In this document: positions 12,601 to 25,255 of the stretch, one piece after another
Layout: every line of letters begins with the position of its first letter
How positions within the stretch are numbered: position 1 is the stretch's first letter
Assembly: GCA_037389465.1 (NCBI GenBank)
Contig: JAZARR010000171.1
Span: 2,542,001 to 2,606,000 of the forward strand
DNA from: Baylisascaris procyonis
Lineage: Eukaryota > Nematoda > Chromadorea > Rhabditida > Ascarididae
DNA: 64,000 nucleotides
Reading direction: 5' to 3'
Notes under the pieces: model-generated
What the model was told of the DNA's origin: nothing
Databases searched by the model: none
Seen by the model: only the letters and a program-made list of their open reading frames with translations
Program-made: the position numbers and the translations under genes

Positions 12601-15600
12601 TAATGATAGTGCATGTATGTGTATCTGAATGTCGTTATATGTATGTGATTGAATATATTCACCTCCTTGAAAGATCATAAATTCGAAGAAATCCATTACT
12701 AGTAGCGATACAAAGCCATGATGAGCGCAAATCCATTAATAAAGGATCGCCTTCCATTTCCGGTATTGAGAGAATCTGTTTCACAGTACCCTTTAAATTA
12801 TCAAATTATACTAGTGAAACTTCAATGAATTATTATATTCTATCGCCTATACAAATTATACACAGCAATACACTTGAAATTTTTTTTCAAGTTCGAGTTC
12901 CACTTCGTTTTTCTAGTGTGACCTCATGTCACACTTTCTGAAAGGGAGCAGAGATTGAAGCGTACATCAACAAGGTAGCCAATTGGGATTGGCGATTAAG
13001 AAATGGAACACCACAGCGGTAATCGATATAATAAAGATACCTTTGAAATACATGCGGATGAAAAATTAAGATCGCATTTCATATATTCATAAAAGAATTT
13101 TTCGATGAATTTAAATCTATTTCAACATTTTTTTATTCACCTTTCTTATCCTCCATTGAGGAACTAATCGATAAAAATTATGCCTACAGGAAAGGAAATA
13201 TACATAACACCTGAAAAGCGTCTGATGCTGAGTTGTTCACAACTACTGATATCGAGGTGAAGATATTCCTCCCTCCCAATCCCTCCCATCCCCTCCCCAT
13301 CCCCTCCCTCCAAAAATCCCCCTCCTCTCTCTCCCATCCCTCTCATTTCGGTCCAAACATCAAATTCTTAGTCATATGAAAAGACAATATTCTAATGATT
13401 AACACCTACTTGCATTGTACGAACGTTAACCTTCTCGGGTTCAAGGCAATAGAGATTTTGTTGAAATATTGCAACTGCAGAAACCACACAAGCGAAACTT
13501 GATAGCACTTGTGTTTTCAATGGACTGTGTGTTGAGTCGATCAGCTCATAGATTGTAACCTTCAAAATATATCGATATTTCAATAAGTTTTCAAATGCTG
13601 CAATAATGGCTAACAGTTTTACATCTTTTTGGGTTCTTTAGAAAGAGAATTTACGGAGAATTTGCTCCCAGGATATAATTTCCAGAAAAATTCAAGCATC
13701 TAGCAGCACTAAATAAATTTTTCGTATGTAAATTTTTCTTAATCTGATAGCTCTAAAGTATGTTCACTTACGCGGTTAATTAGAAAAGGTGAATATTTAT
13801 TCCTTTTTGACGCAATATAAATGTTTCGAAGGTTGTGTCTCTCCACATTCTTTGTCCCTACCAATATTGAAATTTGAGATCTTTGGCATAAAATTAAATG
13901 GAACCTGTAGAGGCATTCACAAGTAACATATTTTAAAGCGAGCCTCCTAGCATTTAATCCTTCGGCTTCATGAGTTCTTTCTTCACATCTAATTTTCAAA
14001 TGCTTTAGAGCGATGTTGGCGGCAACGTTTGTACTACGCATTTCCCAACTCATATATTCAACGTTTTATTGAGTGTAGAATTTGGAAGTTGAAGATTTGC
14101 TAATCATAACGAAGTCTATGAAACATTGTGGGTGATGAATGTGAGTAATTAGGTCTATGGGGATCCCTTGACGTGTTTGGAATGGAGTGAATCTGAGCAT
14201 GATAGCCAACAAGGATCTGAGTATGATTCAACGCAACCAACCTGTTCATGATCCCAAACAGCGATATTCTTCTCACCCACAAAAACTCCTTTGACAGCAA
14301 ACGTTAATTGCATTTCTTGTTGCTCAGTCGGTTTCAGACGAATCAGCAATAAGCTCATATTGCCAGTTTGGACAGCTACCAGCTGCAATAGATAGAGCTT
14401 ATATATATGATACATAAATAAATGAGATGAAAATTCAGTTAATTAGAAAGCTTTGAAATTTTGGGATCCAAAAACATCAAAGGAAATTAGGCCGCGAATA
14501 AAAGATAACCTTTCTGGAAAATTTGTTGACGCATAGAAAAAAAAATTTATGAGCTATCACGCTCAGTTTAACTTCACGCATAGAAAAAAATTTATTATTG
14601 ACGTTAGTGTTATACAACTGCATTAATGCATTGTCGAAAACCTATAGTGCAAAACTCCGGACTCTGTTTCAACTCCAAATGCAGTCCACTTCATCTGGGG
14701 AATTAAGTTTTGTGCAATTTCTGCCTTCCCGAAATCTCTACTTCCTCTAATGTTGTCAACTCTTTGAATAAGTTTCATTCTTCATGAATCAAGTCTTTTC
14801 TTGAATTCACTCTTCCAATCCGTATCTGGGAATTCTCACAATCGGGATCTAGTTCTCCAGCGCGCTGAGGGGCTGAAATATTTTTTCTAGCTCAAAAATT
14901 CGATTGATCACGATGGCCCTATGGAAAGTGACATTCATCGCCCAGCTAATAAGGCTGGAGGCATAGGTTGTTCCTAGCATGAATGCTTTCGTACAAGGCA
15001 CTTGACATATTTTAGTTAAACAGTAGTCAGATTTCATCAGTTAAATTACTGAAGGGAAATATCGAAGGTATTCAAAGCGTTTATTTTTCAGAGAATTCTA
15101 TGGCTAAAAAAAGTCCGACTTACTAGTTCAATACAACGGCATTATTTTGTCATCCCAAGCAATGCCACTTATTACTAATTATGCAGGAAGAATGCCCATA
15201 TTAGAAAATATTATATATTATTTTATTAGTAGTTTACTTACTCCATAAATTCAGGAAAAATCTTGCACCAAAGTTATTCGGCAATTTATAACTGTATAAA
15301 GTGAAAAGAATGAGAAAAGTAAAAGATAGTAAACGCTCAGAAATGGTCGTAATTACAAGTTATTACTGTGAACGGCAAAAGAAATTTGTTTAAAAAAGTG
15401 TTTAAAATTTTACGGAGTTGCTCATATGTGAAAGGATTGGTTGTTCTTTGAGAATCGTTACAGAAAATCCGGTTGAAACAGCGAGTGAATTCGACGAAAT
15501 CGCCCAACAAATCGCTATCACCTAAATTAAGAGATGAGAATATGCAAAAACCATGAGAATATGATAATGTCGCGATCGCCGCTGATGGATACATTTGTGT

Positions 15601-17936
15601 GTTGGATTTTTTTACGCTAAAGTGTTAACTGATAGAATCATATCTGATCATTGCAACATTCAAGCTTGAATTTAAAAAAAAGCCGTTTTATTACAATGAC
15701 ATCACACTATGTTTCAGAACTCAATAACTTGAACAGCAATAAGCTTTACCCTTTCAACCTCCGAGCATTTGCCGAAACTCATGTTGCTCAAAAAAGTGAT
15801 CGTAAACAATTAATGAAATTGTAAAAAACGGTGCTATTCTCAGAAAAAAACGAATATTGTTCAACTGACCTGAGAACCAACTTCCACAGCTTCCTGAAGT
15901 TTCCAATCACCTTCGATAGATTCGTCAGTGTTTCCTACGCGTCGTTTCCATGTTGCAACTTTTCCATCCGATGTCCCACCCGAGAGACAACCTGCAATTA
16001 CCACATAGTAACTTTTAAAATTTTAATTCAAACGCACGAAAATTCAAAGCATATGATTGCAGCATTAAAAGGCACTACCTTTCCGAGATGAATAAGATAA
16101 GCAGGTAACAGTATCACCAGCTGAAAATCCTTTCGAAGTTTGCAACGATAGAACACCGCTGTCTTCTGTATTCAAATCCCATACTCTGAAAAATTTACAT
16201 GAACATAACTCCTTAATCTCGCCTCAGAACTTTAATATTTTTTAAACGCAATATACTAGAGGTTATGTTTCACATATTGAACACAAACTTTAGCACATTT
16301 AAACAACTTTAACATATATTAACACTATAGCACTATATGCTTCGACAGTCGCAAATTGATTATATTATTATACTTAACGAGGATGCCTCCAAGAGGAAGT
16401 GGCACGATATGCGTTTTGCTTTCCGCTTGACCGATCGACCGACCGGTTTCATAACTTATCAATCAATAATGAATATATGAAATACATACTGCTCACATAG
16501 TGGAATTATTCAAGCCATTCACATAAATCATTTTCAATGACGTGCCGCCGATCTCTTCCAGCTCAGTATTATGATACGCCATTTCACCTTTTTTTTTTTG
16601 AAAGCCGGCTCAAAGCGTCTAAGTCTTTTCTATGAAGTACGAGCTTCACCGAGTAAACGGTTCCACAGTTAAAGTTGAAAGCACTCTGCGGTGAGCACGA
16701 GATACGCATAGCGCATATGTTAGGATGACCACAACATACGTTATAGGCGTATGCAAAGAAATTAAAATATCATGCTACCAAATGGTCAAAGAATTGAGAC
16801 CAATCGTTGGTGCATAGCAGTTAGAGATTGGCAAACGAATTATAAACATCACCGAAAAAGAAAAAAAGAATAGCGACAAACAACAAAAAAAAATATATGA
16901 GAATATTTCAATAATATAATAAATCATGAAATGCGTTTTATAGTCCCATAGTGAGCAATTAAATTCGAAATGCATAAAGCGCTCACCGCACATCTTTTTC
17001 GGAGCTACACATCGCAAGGATTCCTTCTTCTGTCATTATTATTTGGAAATTTGGCCATTTCCCATTCAATTTCACCTGAAACATTTCAGTCATCAATGAT
17101 TTCGGCTCCTAAGTACCTCTCACCTTGATGACCAAATCATCGAACGTATATGTGTCTAAGAAGGCTTTAATAAGGAGCAAACGAGTATTTGTTTTGAGAC
17201 TCATTCATAAACCCCTCTCCATCAACAATTAAAGACTTTAAAGTTCTCTTACTAATGAATGAAATATTTATTGCTGCTGACGCAAAACATATATTTACTA
17301 CAACGGCATACGAAATTCAACCAAATTAATAGCAGAAAGAGTCACTTACACGAATTTTCTCTTCAGCCTTTTCATTAGGAATAAGTGTTATTTGATGTAG
17401 CATCATATCTTCAGCGAGTGCTAGAATTAGTGATTTTGATTCGATTTGAATTACTTCAACGATTGCATTTTCCACCTAAAATTGACAACTCAATAGAATG
17501 CTGAATGAGATTCGTTAAGATTCACATCGAATAGAATGATCTATGAAAATGTGGATGTGAAATTAAATTATGTTGTTAGTTATATTCATCAGATTTTTTT
17601 TTTTTTGTTCTAAATATTTATGGTTTGAACTACATTTCGTATGTATCTATACGAATAATCTCACAATTTCATTACCGCCTCCTCATCCTATTGCGATGAG
17701 CTAAAGAGATGTGAGTATGTGCTTACAGTTTTATGACGCTAACAATCTTCGGCTGAGCTGTTTATGACGGTAAGCACCCGATATCCTCGTTTTTTTACTT
17801 GTCTTGAACCTGTTCCAGCCCGTTCGTTTTCTAGCTTAATGCCTTCTAAGAATACAGTGTGCACCCAGAATTTTGAATCTGTAGGCGGGGTCATTGCTTT
17901 TCACGGACCAATAAATCTTTCGCAGTATATACATAC

Positions 17937-18019
<83 letters not shown>

Positions 18020-21000
18020 GACACGGCACGGAAAAAGTGAAATTTATTAAAATTGACAACAGAAAATGAAAATCTCACCTGAAATAATTTATGCACTCCA
18101 CTTGTTTCGATATAAAGATACAATCCACCGTTTCCTCCACCAATGATGAAACTCACCAATCCAGCGTCATGCGACTTGATGTTAGGGTTATCCTGTGAGT
18201 GCATCAAGATATAAGCGTTCCACTTTCAGTCAACAAATCTTTCTTCATATGCTCATCGATGTGACCATAAATTTTGCGGAATAGCCCTTCATCTTGCATA
18301 CTTTCGTGCTATATCATTTAAAATTCGATTTTTGGCTTCTAGTGCCACCAAAAACGATTTCGCCATTCGCAAATGGGACAGCATATCTCAAAAACTTTAA
18401 TATATGATACTTTCCAATTCGACATTACAACACCAGGAAACTTTAGCATTTGTTTTGAGGCTAAAGTTGGCTGATGTTGCAGAATAAATATAACGCCAAA
18501 ATGTAATGGATTTATTGCATAATATAATACCACTTATAACAGACTTTCTAGAAACGTTTCAGGTCGTACTGCATATAAACAGGTGGTGATAACTATTGAT
18601 AAGTTTATACCTTTTTGCCAATGTGCGAATCACTGGCACAATGCTTTACGTTGAGCTGATAGAAAGATTTATTTTAGTGTCAGTGAGGGTTTTTCTGGAA
18701 ATTGTCATTTCTGGAAGTATTTGCATCGCCGACTAACGAAAAAGAAAGATTTTTCTGGAGGGAAATGTAGCAATCTAAATTTTTCGTACAGCTGAAAATC
18801 TTACCTGCTGTTTGGTTTTGATATCGTTAGTGAATGTGTCCAATGAATCAACGATAGTCTCGTCGGTAGCGTTTTGTTCGCCTCCAAGTGAATCGTTTTC
18901 ATTCTTTACGCTTAGAGATTTACTGCAATCGTTTAGTCTTAATGGAATATACGATATCAATATTTATTTAACTTATATAAATCATACACTTAGTTGTTAT
19001 AATGATAATTTTTGACACATATAACTCAAATTTCCTGAAAGATAAAATTTTTATAAAAAATCTCTTCAAAATATTCACAGTTTGAGAGTATGCGGCTATT
19101 TTGACGCTATAATTTTTTCCCAAGAGTAACATCATTCTCAATTAGGTTTATTGCGCAATAAAAAATAGCATTTCTTCCTTTACACGGTTTATTTTGATGT
19201 GTCTGCAACCTTGCATTAATATCAAATTTGAAATGAGTCATGACAGATATAGATAATTGAAGGTCGTCCTTTGCGTCGACAAAAGAATCGTATGATGGAT
19301 TAAAGCACTTATTTTAAATTTCGAAGAGATTGCGAATATTTCATTATTTATTGGCAATTGCTTTGAAGCTATTGCGCTTAATAAATTTATGGGCAAATGT
19401 TTGATTTGCATCACTTGTTCAACTTTTGCGCTAGTTCTTTAATTGCAATATTCCGGAATGAAGAGTATGTCTTCCGAACACCAACATTACATGGAAATGT
19501 TGTAGCTTCTCTGCAACGCTTGAGCACATCCTCTGCACATCATTTTGCACGTCTTTGAAATGCATTAGACCATTGTAGCCGAGAAAACAACACATTCTAT
19601 AAAATTCCTATGAAACTCTCCACTCTTTCCAAAAAAAAACACGTCGCCTAATCCTGGAAAACAATTTCACTTCCACCATCCATTCATGCATAAAAATGCA
19701 CTGCATGAGATAGCCTTTATATTTACTCTCTCTGTGAACGCCATGTGAAAAAAAAAAGGTAAGCCGTAGAGAAACTTGCTTTCTAAAGACACAAAATTGA
19801 ATCGAACCTTTCGAGTTTGTTGTGAACAGCGCAATTGGCTGGCTCACCAATGTTCATCTTTTCCAATCGTTTACTTTGACGTAACTTTTTACCGTCGATT
19901 TTATTTAAGGTCATATCACCATTCTGAAACTATCTGATTGGACTCATACCAAAAATGGAATTGCAACATGGATTGGACTCAAAGTAAATTACATTCGGAG
20001 GAAAGGTCAGTTCAACTACAGAAATATGTTCCACGCAGAATAAAAAAGAGCGAAAGAACGCAGCGGATGCAGATTAGAGATTTTCATTGTCCATCATAAA
20101 ATACTGTTGCTATATATTATTGCTGCTTTCAAAACACTATTAACAATCACTATTTACCACTGAGACACGATGGCACCAAACAGCGATTTCTGAAACCGTG
20201 TCGAGACTGAGTGCCTGAATTCTGATCGAAATGAGGAAGTTTTATTGCATTGTGCAGCGCGGCTGTACGGAAGCAATCTCATTTCTCTTTTATTTCGTGA
20301 AATTTTTTCACTCTGTGCATAACACATTTTTTACTATCTGCTATGGGCCAAAGCATGACATAGGAAATTAGATTTTAGATCATATATGATATGAATAATT
20401 GAAAAATTAGATGAATTGACGTTGTTCACTCGACTTCCCCACTACATTCATTCATTAAAATACGCAAAAAACAAAATAAGAAAAAAGAACAAGAAAAGTA
20501 ATAAATGTATTCGATTTCATTAGGCAACTGGATGACAATCAACCATATGAGTCGTAACAATTGTGAATTGCCAAATATTCCTTCACACTATCTAGCTTTC
20601 GCCCTCCATTCTCCATCGTGATGTGTGCAAGTAATTCTACAGCATAAGATATTTTTGTTGAAGTTTCTTTTGACGTAACTGTATGTAATGAGCAGATAAA
20701 CGAAGCTTTGATAATCACTTACTTACCCATTAAAATAATGCCTTAAATTTAAAATTTATTTAGAAATTTAAGAAAATTCATCCTAAAAAATAAATAAACA
20801 ATGAAACTTCACGATCGTGAGCCAAATCTTATGTTGCGATCCGTGTTGTTCTGCTATGCGGTTTTCTTGAAATTAATGCTCCAGATTGAACTAAGGAGTC
20901 GTAAATATTGAAATGTATTGAGAAATTCCCTCAAGGTGTTGAATTATTTGCGATAAATTTTAAAAGATTCAATAATATGCTAACCTTATCAGCAACGAAA

Positions 21001-22924
21001 ATTAGAGAACCGGAAGAATTCCATAAAAGACATCTGATCTCATCAAGAGGATCGTCATCAACAGGCAATAGAAACTCTTAAACGTAAAAGTTTGAAAAAC
21101 GAGTACGTTTAAATAATTCACTTAAATTTAGTGCAATGAACACAGCCGCCAAAAGTTTGCAATTTTCCCATCAAAATAAGTCGAGACATTGCTCGAAGAG
21201 TTTCAGGCTAGATTTAGGCTAGATGCACGGTGTATTTACTGTTCCACAAATATGAACACCGTTTAAGTTCTAATACAACCCCATCCCTGTTATTCGATTA
21301 AAGCGATCAAATACGCTTTAGCGGCATACAACCATCTTATTTGCTTTATACTCTCATTCATGACTGTTGCTAATCATCAACGTTCATTTCCTTCAAAAAA
21401 CTAATCATTACGTACTCAGGCATAAATCCTGCACTATGCCAAAATTTCCAGATTATATGATAATAAGTCCTCAAATAAATCCACAATAAGGTAATACACA
21501 AGTGAATCCTCCAAATCAGCATTTCGGATTATAAAAGCACTTCGGAGATGTGCCAACTTTAATTCACCATTCCTTTCGTCGACAATGCGAAGCACTACAT
21601 CTCCATTATTCCATGCAGCGGCAATAATATCGTCATCAGGATGCCATTTGAGTTGTGTGATACGTGCATTCGCCTTACGAATCGGTACACTCTCACTTTT
21701 ACCACCCTAAAGCATCAACCAATAAAATCGATTAATCATTTTATCGTAATGAGTAACAAACACCCTCGGCTAGTCCATATGCTGCTTTCATGTCTTCATC
21801 AACACTGATAATTATATATTCCCTAAAAATTAGCCCTCTTTCAGTTTCGTTCATCTGTATCTGACTACTTAAGTCAACGTTTTAATAGACTTCTGATGGC
21901 ACTATCATATGTGAAAGCTACAAAACGTTGCTGGTGATACGACATTTTTTGAACGAGTACAATATGGCCACTGTCTAGATGGAAAAGAAGAAGGAGAAAG
22001 GAAAAGGATGAGGATTCTTGTTGCTTTTAAAGCTGTACGCAGTGTTGCAATTGCTGAAGTAATTTCATGGTTTTGCAAACGAATTGCAAGAATCATGTGA
22101 CTATCTTGCTCTTAAGAATAGGAACTATTTATATATATAAAGCAAAAATATCTCTTTTTGCAAATTGTTTTATTCTAATTTCGATCCCTTTTAACAATCG
22201 CATCGCTGTGCAATTTTCTCCTATAGTTTCAAAAGAATTGAGATTACAAGTTAAATCGTTCTTTCGCGCTTCCATTCAGTGAATGAAATTCATTGAAATA
22301 CGTAAGTGTGGTAATATTAACTCATACAAACTGGGATTGGATCGGGTAAATTTATTTATTTTTAAATTTATTAAAAGAAAAACTAGTGGAAAATAAGCAT
22401 AAAAAGTTGGCAGGAAGATGACCCATAGGTTTCATACTCCCCAACATCGTCAGCACCCTCAAATTAGAGGCCTTAAATTTCATCAACCGACATCAACTGA
22501 CAGAAGCGTCAACAGACGAAAGCGCCAGTTGGCGAATTCGTCACTGTGGCTGTATGCAACAATGTATTAAATAGCTTTATTTTGGTCGCTCAATATTGTT
22601 TTGATGTTTCATCTCGAAATTATTTCTAATAAACATCACTAAACATCGAAAACGATTCACGCTTTTAGCCCATATAATTTAGCCCCCTACTGCTGCTTAA
22701 AGGCATCATAGGTAACTTGCTGATCAGCGGCGTTATCAGCGATCCAAGTAAGTGTTATGAAATGAAAAAATACGAACATGATGAGTGAAGAAATTCACTT
22801 CTCCACCAATATTTGGATTGTATGAGGAGACAGCAAGTCGTCCGCTCTTCGAATGCCATTCCAACAACTCATGTCTAGTGTCAGCGATGTTCTGCTCAAC
22901 TCGTTCTTCAATCAAAACTGCCAT
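1..22924 (-). CDS. IFT140: Intraflagellar transport protein IFT140 (IFT-A core subunit), 3'-truncated by window edge
   Basis: Subunit of the IFT-A complex, which with dynein-2 drives retrograde transport in cilia and helps membrane proteins enter them; C. elegans ortholog is che-11. Thirty-two exons can be placed, every junction keeps the reading frame, and together they encode 1,286 residues from the ATG at 22,924. The family is usually about 1,400-1,460 residues, so roughly 150-200 C-terminal residues lie beyond position 1. The protein follows the family order: two WD40 beta-propellers, a linker with the FVGLED motif, then TPR-like helical repeats with the signatures [22 protein letters not shown] and [10 protein letters not shown]. 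Exon coordinates are given in the two block entries below. Introns are mostly 0.3-1.5 kb. The start is supported by homology of the first residues and by a CATTTGAG acceptor-like site just upstream. Identity is near certain; individual weak donors (exons 1, 5) are less so. Confidence 0.96.
4417..4461. repeat. Short tandem copies of CTACAATATGG
   Basis: Three near copies of an 11-base unit in an IFT140 intron; no function seen. Confidence 0.6.
5134..5186. repeat. (TA)n microsatellite in IFT140 intron
   Basis: Uninterrupted AT dinucleotide run just upstream of exon 25's downstream neighbour; no coding content. Confidence 0.97.
6296..6363. repeat. Imperfect short tandem repeat around ATGCAAAACAAT
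   Basis: Several adjoining copies of ATGCAAAA with small length changes lie in the GC-AG intron, upstream of exon 24. No function seen. Confidence 0.6.
6835..6840 (-). other. Apparent GC donor of a GC-AG intron in IFT140
   Basis: Exon 23 (6924-6841) ends AATCTG and is followed by GCATGC on the minus strand; no GT occurs within about 45 bases in a usable place. Exon 24 opens in phase 0 at 6225 after GATTCAG. Joining at the GC site gives WNL-AFEIAEH, the same length as the family segment W-x-x-A-L-x-V-A-E, with 28 codons in exon 23 as expected. Reading on to the next GT would insert about 15 unrelated residues. Confidence 0.7.
9651..9691. repeat. (TA)n microsatellite in IFT140 intron
   Basis: Uninterrupted AT dinucleotide run about 50 bases upstream of exon 19 on the minus strand. 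Confidence 0.97.
11418..11710 (+). mobile_element. Solo-type LTR, plus orientation (left arm of inverted pair)
   Basis: A 293-base block that starts TGTCGC and ends GCGACA, i.e. the TG...CA ends with a 6-base terminal inverted repeat expected of a retrotransposon LTR. It lies inside the IFT140 intron between exons 16 and 17. It is nearly identical in reverse complement to 11759-12050, with about eight substitutions plus one single-base indel in a C run by eye. Internal retrotransposon coding sequence is absent. Element superfamily cannot be told from this alone. Confidence 0.75.
11729..11753 (-). mobile_element. Primer-binding-site-like remnant between two LTRs
   Basis: On the minus strand the LTR ending GCGACA is followed by a 5-base spacer AAATT and then TGGCGACCCCGGCAGC, continuing to CTCGAACC. 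Read on the plus strand this is GGTTCGAGTGC...GGTCGCCA, which looks like the 3' end of a tRNA (T-loop followed by an acceptor strand and CCA). That is exactly what a tRNA primer-binding site of an LTR element looks like. It supports the LTR reading of the flanking arms and gives the orientation of the parent copy. Confidence 0.65.
11759..12050 (-). mobile_element. LTR, minus orientation (right arm of inverted pair)
   Basis: Reverse-complement counterpart of 11418-11710, 292 bases, again TGTCGC...GCGACA on its own strand, directly followed on that strand by the primer-binding-site-like sequence. Both LTRs and the 48-base gap make an almost perfect foldback of 633 bases. Flanking bases are TTCAA on the left and TTCCA on the right, so no exact target-site duplication is visible. 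Confidence 0.75.
13268..13344 (-). repeat. C/T-rich tract; G-rich (quadruplex-capable) on the IFT140 sense strand
   Basis: Intron between IFT140 exons 14 and 15. The plus strand is almost pure CCCTCC/CCCATCC. The minus strand, which is the transcribed sense strand, contains many GGG and GGGG runs separated by one to five bases, which fits the usual G3+N1-7 quadruplex pattern several times over. Confidence 0.7.
17939..18013. repeat. (TA)n microsatellite in IFT140 intron
   Basis: Longest uninterrupted AT run in the gene, about 75 bases, in the intron after exon 7. Confidence 0.97.
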
Positions 22925-25255
22925 TCCATATTCTCAAATGAATGGGAATTTTTTTTCACATAGCACGCATTTTAATAATGCAGTTATGCAAGCGATACAG
23001 ACATATAATCTCGGAATATAATTGCAAAATGAGTGGATTCTGTATGCGGGAATCACAGCACATAAGAAAAGGTATAATTAGGGTAGCTTGATAAGTGGTT
23101 ATAATCAGATAAACCTTAGGTTGTTGGATAATATGCAAAAAACTATTCTCCTATCTAGAGTGGTTAATGAAATTGTTATACTAGAATATTATGTAATATT
23201 ATATGTTCAAGTGACGAAATTAATTCAACATTGTCGGACGCCCATGCAGTAATTTCCTCTACTTCAATAATAAAGAAATAGATCATCGACACCTTTATTT
23301 TTAACAACATTTATTACATATGCGGTTGGATAATCAGAGAGCATGTAGGTTCACACTGAAATAATATTTCGACACAGCGATGTTGATCTACATTGTTTCC
23401 ATGAAAATAGGTTTAGGTATACTGTTAAATAATATAAGGGATGAAATAAATAAAACTTGTGAAGTTGATTGAATATTAAAAAAATGAACTGCGCGTGTAG
23501 ATTTCGGATAAGATAGAGAAACTCGACGTGCAAATTTCCGGCTAATTTATTTATTCATGATGTAATCCATGATTGATACTGATACCAAAAAACATTTCTC
23601 AAATTAAGCTAACAAATTCAGTCGAAAATGAAATGAAACGATAGAATTTCTGACCGATTTACCATAACTATGCAAAGACAGATTACATCCCTGATGATAT
23701 TTGAACGTTTATATCCTTGACTACTGTTTTGCATCAGAAATTCGGACGCTTGCGTTCTTAATGCAAAGTGTTAATGTGAGCGAACATAATATAAAATAAT
23801 AAAATAATATGTAATAATTTCCAAACATAATATTTAATAATTGAAATGAAAATTGAGAGCGTTGAAAGACTCGTATCCGCGTTTGCATCAATGCTTAGTG
23901 CTAATAGTGTTGCTATGACAACAACATCGCGGATATATCGACCATTGGGATGGAGCAACACTGTGAGCACCTGCAACCATCAACACCTGGAGCATTCATT
24001 GCCAGCAATGCTCAAATTCAAATAGAACTGTTTAAACATAGTAGTAAAGGTAGAGGACGTGAAGTAAGAGGTGGAATTAGGCCACATTTCTCATTTAGTG
24101 ATCAAATATGTGCTTAGAAGAGGTTTTATATCTACAAATTTTCATGAAATCGATTTTTTTTTCGGTATTTTTCATCAGAAAAGGCCTATAATAATAACTA
24201 AGCAATATAAATAATTATATATCTGTATGCAAATAAGCTCTATTGCGCTGGAGATCTTATCCAAAAATTATCGTCTATTTAAAGAGGAAATAACCTTTAT
24301 AAGCTGAAAACACGATCTGGAATAATTATATAGGATAAAATTTCTGCGGTATGTGGAATGGGAACAACATTGTATTGTTTGTTCTGGTATCTAATGAGAC
24401 GCTCGACTTTCTGGTGGAAGCTAGATGGCAAGGAACAAAGAAATGAATGGGAATTGAGCCATTAATGACATCGTCCTCTGAAAAAATCAGTGAAGTTTAT
24501 CAAAAGTAATATTTAACATACCGCAGCTCATAATCAAATAAGAGTACTATTCAAATCATGACACAGAAATATGAGGATAAAGCAGAAGAGCCAATGAAAT
24601 ATAGAGGAATGCATAGGAAAGGGAAAATAAAGGTGTTTCTTCTTGAACGGGTACATAATGCATTTATGCCGGTGAAGAGTTCAATAATCGGTGCAGCGTA
24701 TATTCCTTTACAAATGAGTAAATCTCATGAGTGTCCATCAATATTGTAAGACAAAGCAGTTTACTGCTATGCAACGGGCTGTGATCGGTTCATATACTAT
24801 GTGAATGACGGCGATAACCTTGACAACAATAAAAACATCGAAATATCCAGCCATAAAGTATTATTTCATCCCATAGAAGAACGCATACGCATATTTCATA
24901 TGTGTCTTGGATCATCAAATAACAATTGTGTGGAGTTGCAAATAGCACTTAATGATATGGGACCACAAATGTACGCTTATATACAAATAATCGTTTAGGA
25001 GAACAGAAATATTATAAGGAACAGAAATTAATTGAGAATAAAAAAACTTTTTTTTCAATAGTGAGAAATTTGTCAATCGTTCAGATTAATCATATTGCTC
25101 GAAAGATAGAATCGCAGCTTATTCATTCATGTATCGACAAATGTTTCATCTTGAGAATATTGCCTAAGCAAACATTTGTCTTCAATAAACAAGCGCCTCT
25201 AAGAAACGCCTTAAAGAGAGGCTCTTGAGAAGTGGAATACAGAACTCTCTCAAAT
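22925..25255. other. Divergent intergenic region between IFT140 and the CAP gene
   Basis: About 2.3 kb separating two head-to-head genes, so it should hold both promoters. The one clear element is the X-box at 23,909-23,922. Short open frames here (for example 24,558-24,749 and 24,801-24,998) have no splice context, signal peptide or recognisable motif and I do not treat them as genes. The first 300 bases upstream of the IFT140 ATG are AT-rich and contain no X-box match that I can find. Confidence 0.7.
23909..23922. promoter_or_regulatory. X-box (RFX/DAF-19 binding site)
   Basis: The 14-mer GTTGCTATGACAAC fits the nematode X-box consensus GTHNYYATRRNAAC at every position. DAF-19, the nematode RFX factor, switches on ciliary genes including IFT subunits through such sites. 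It lies 985 bases upstream of the IFT140 ATG. In C. elegans X-boxes usually sit within about 250 bases of the start, so an upstream non-coding first exon is possible here. Confidence 0.7.

Larger units (their letters stand above)
9470..22924 (-). other. IFT140: IFT140 exons 1-19: N-terminal WD40 beta-propellers
   Basis: Exons in transcript order: 22924-22778, 21706-21568, 21076-20985, 20214-20158, 19923-19793, 18922-18805, 18192-18079, 17475-17350, 17075-16987, 16185-16079, 15991-15870, 15521-15414, 14382-14242, 13559-13410, 12790-12663, 12289-12157, 10695-10547, 10170-10050, 9601-9470. WD-type strands are visible as [52 protein letters not shown] and [14 protein letters not shown]. Two calls are uncertain. 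Exon 1 could instead stop at 22799 with a better-looking GAA|gtgaat donor, but keeping VNFF matches the family better. Exon 5 ends at a weak TT|gtgtct donor, chosen because it alone gives the phase that exon 6 needs. The segment 18922-18805 is low-complexity, acidic and Asn-rich, probably a loop between blades. Confidence 0.88.

Noticed and set aside
15124..15168. Minus-strand block reading [14 protein letters not shown], resembling the IFT140 segment after exon 11
   Set aside because: It contains an in-frame TGA and its phase does not fit exon 11. The block 15521-15414 fits phase, length and sequence perfectly.
19793..19870. GGTTCGATTC on the minus strand as a tRNA B-box
   Set aside because: It lies inside IFT140 exon 5 (codons for ERFDS) and no cloverleaf surrounds it.
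23758..23976. Minus-strand open frame overlapping the X-box as a 5' coding exon of IFT140
   Set aside because: It does not resemble the IFT140 N-terminus, which is already complete at 22,924, and no donor leads from it in phase.
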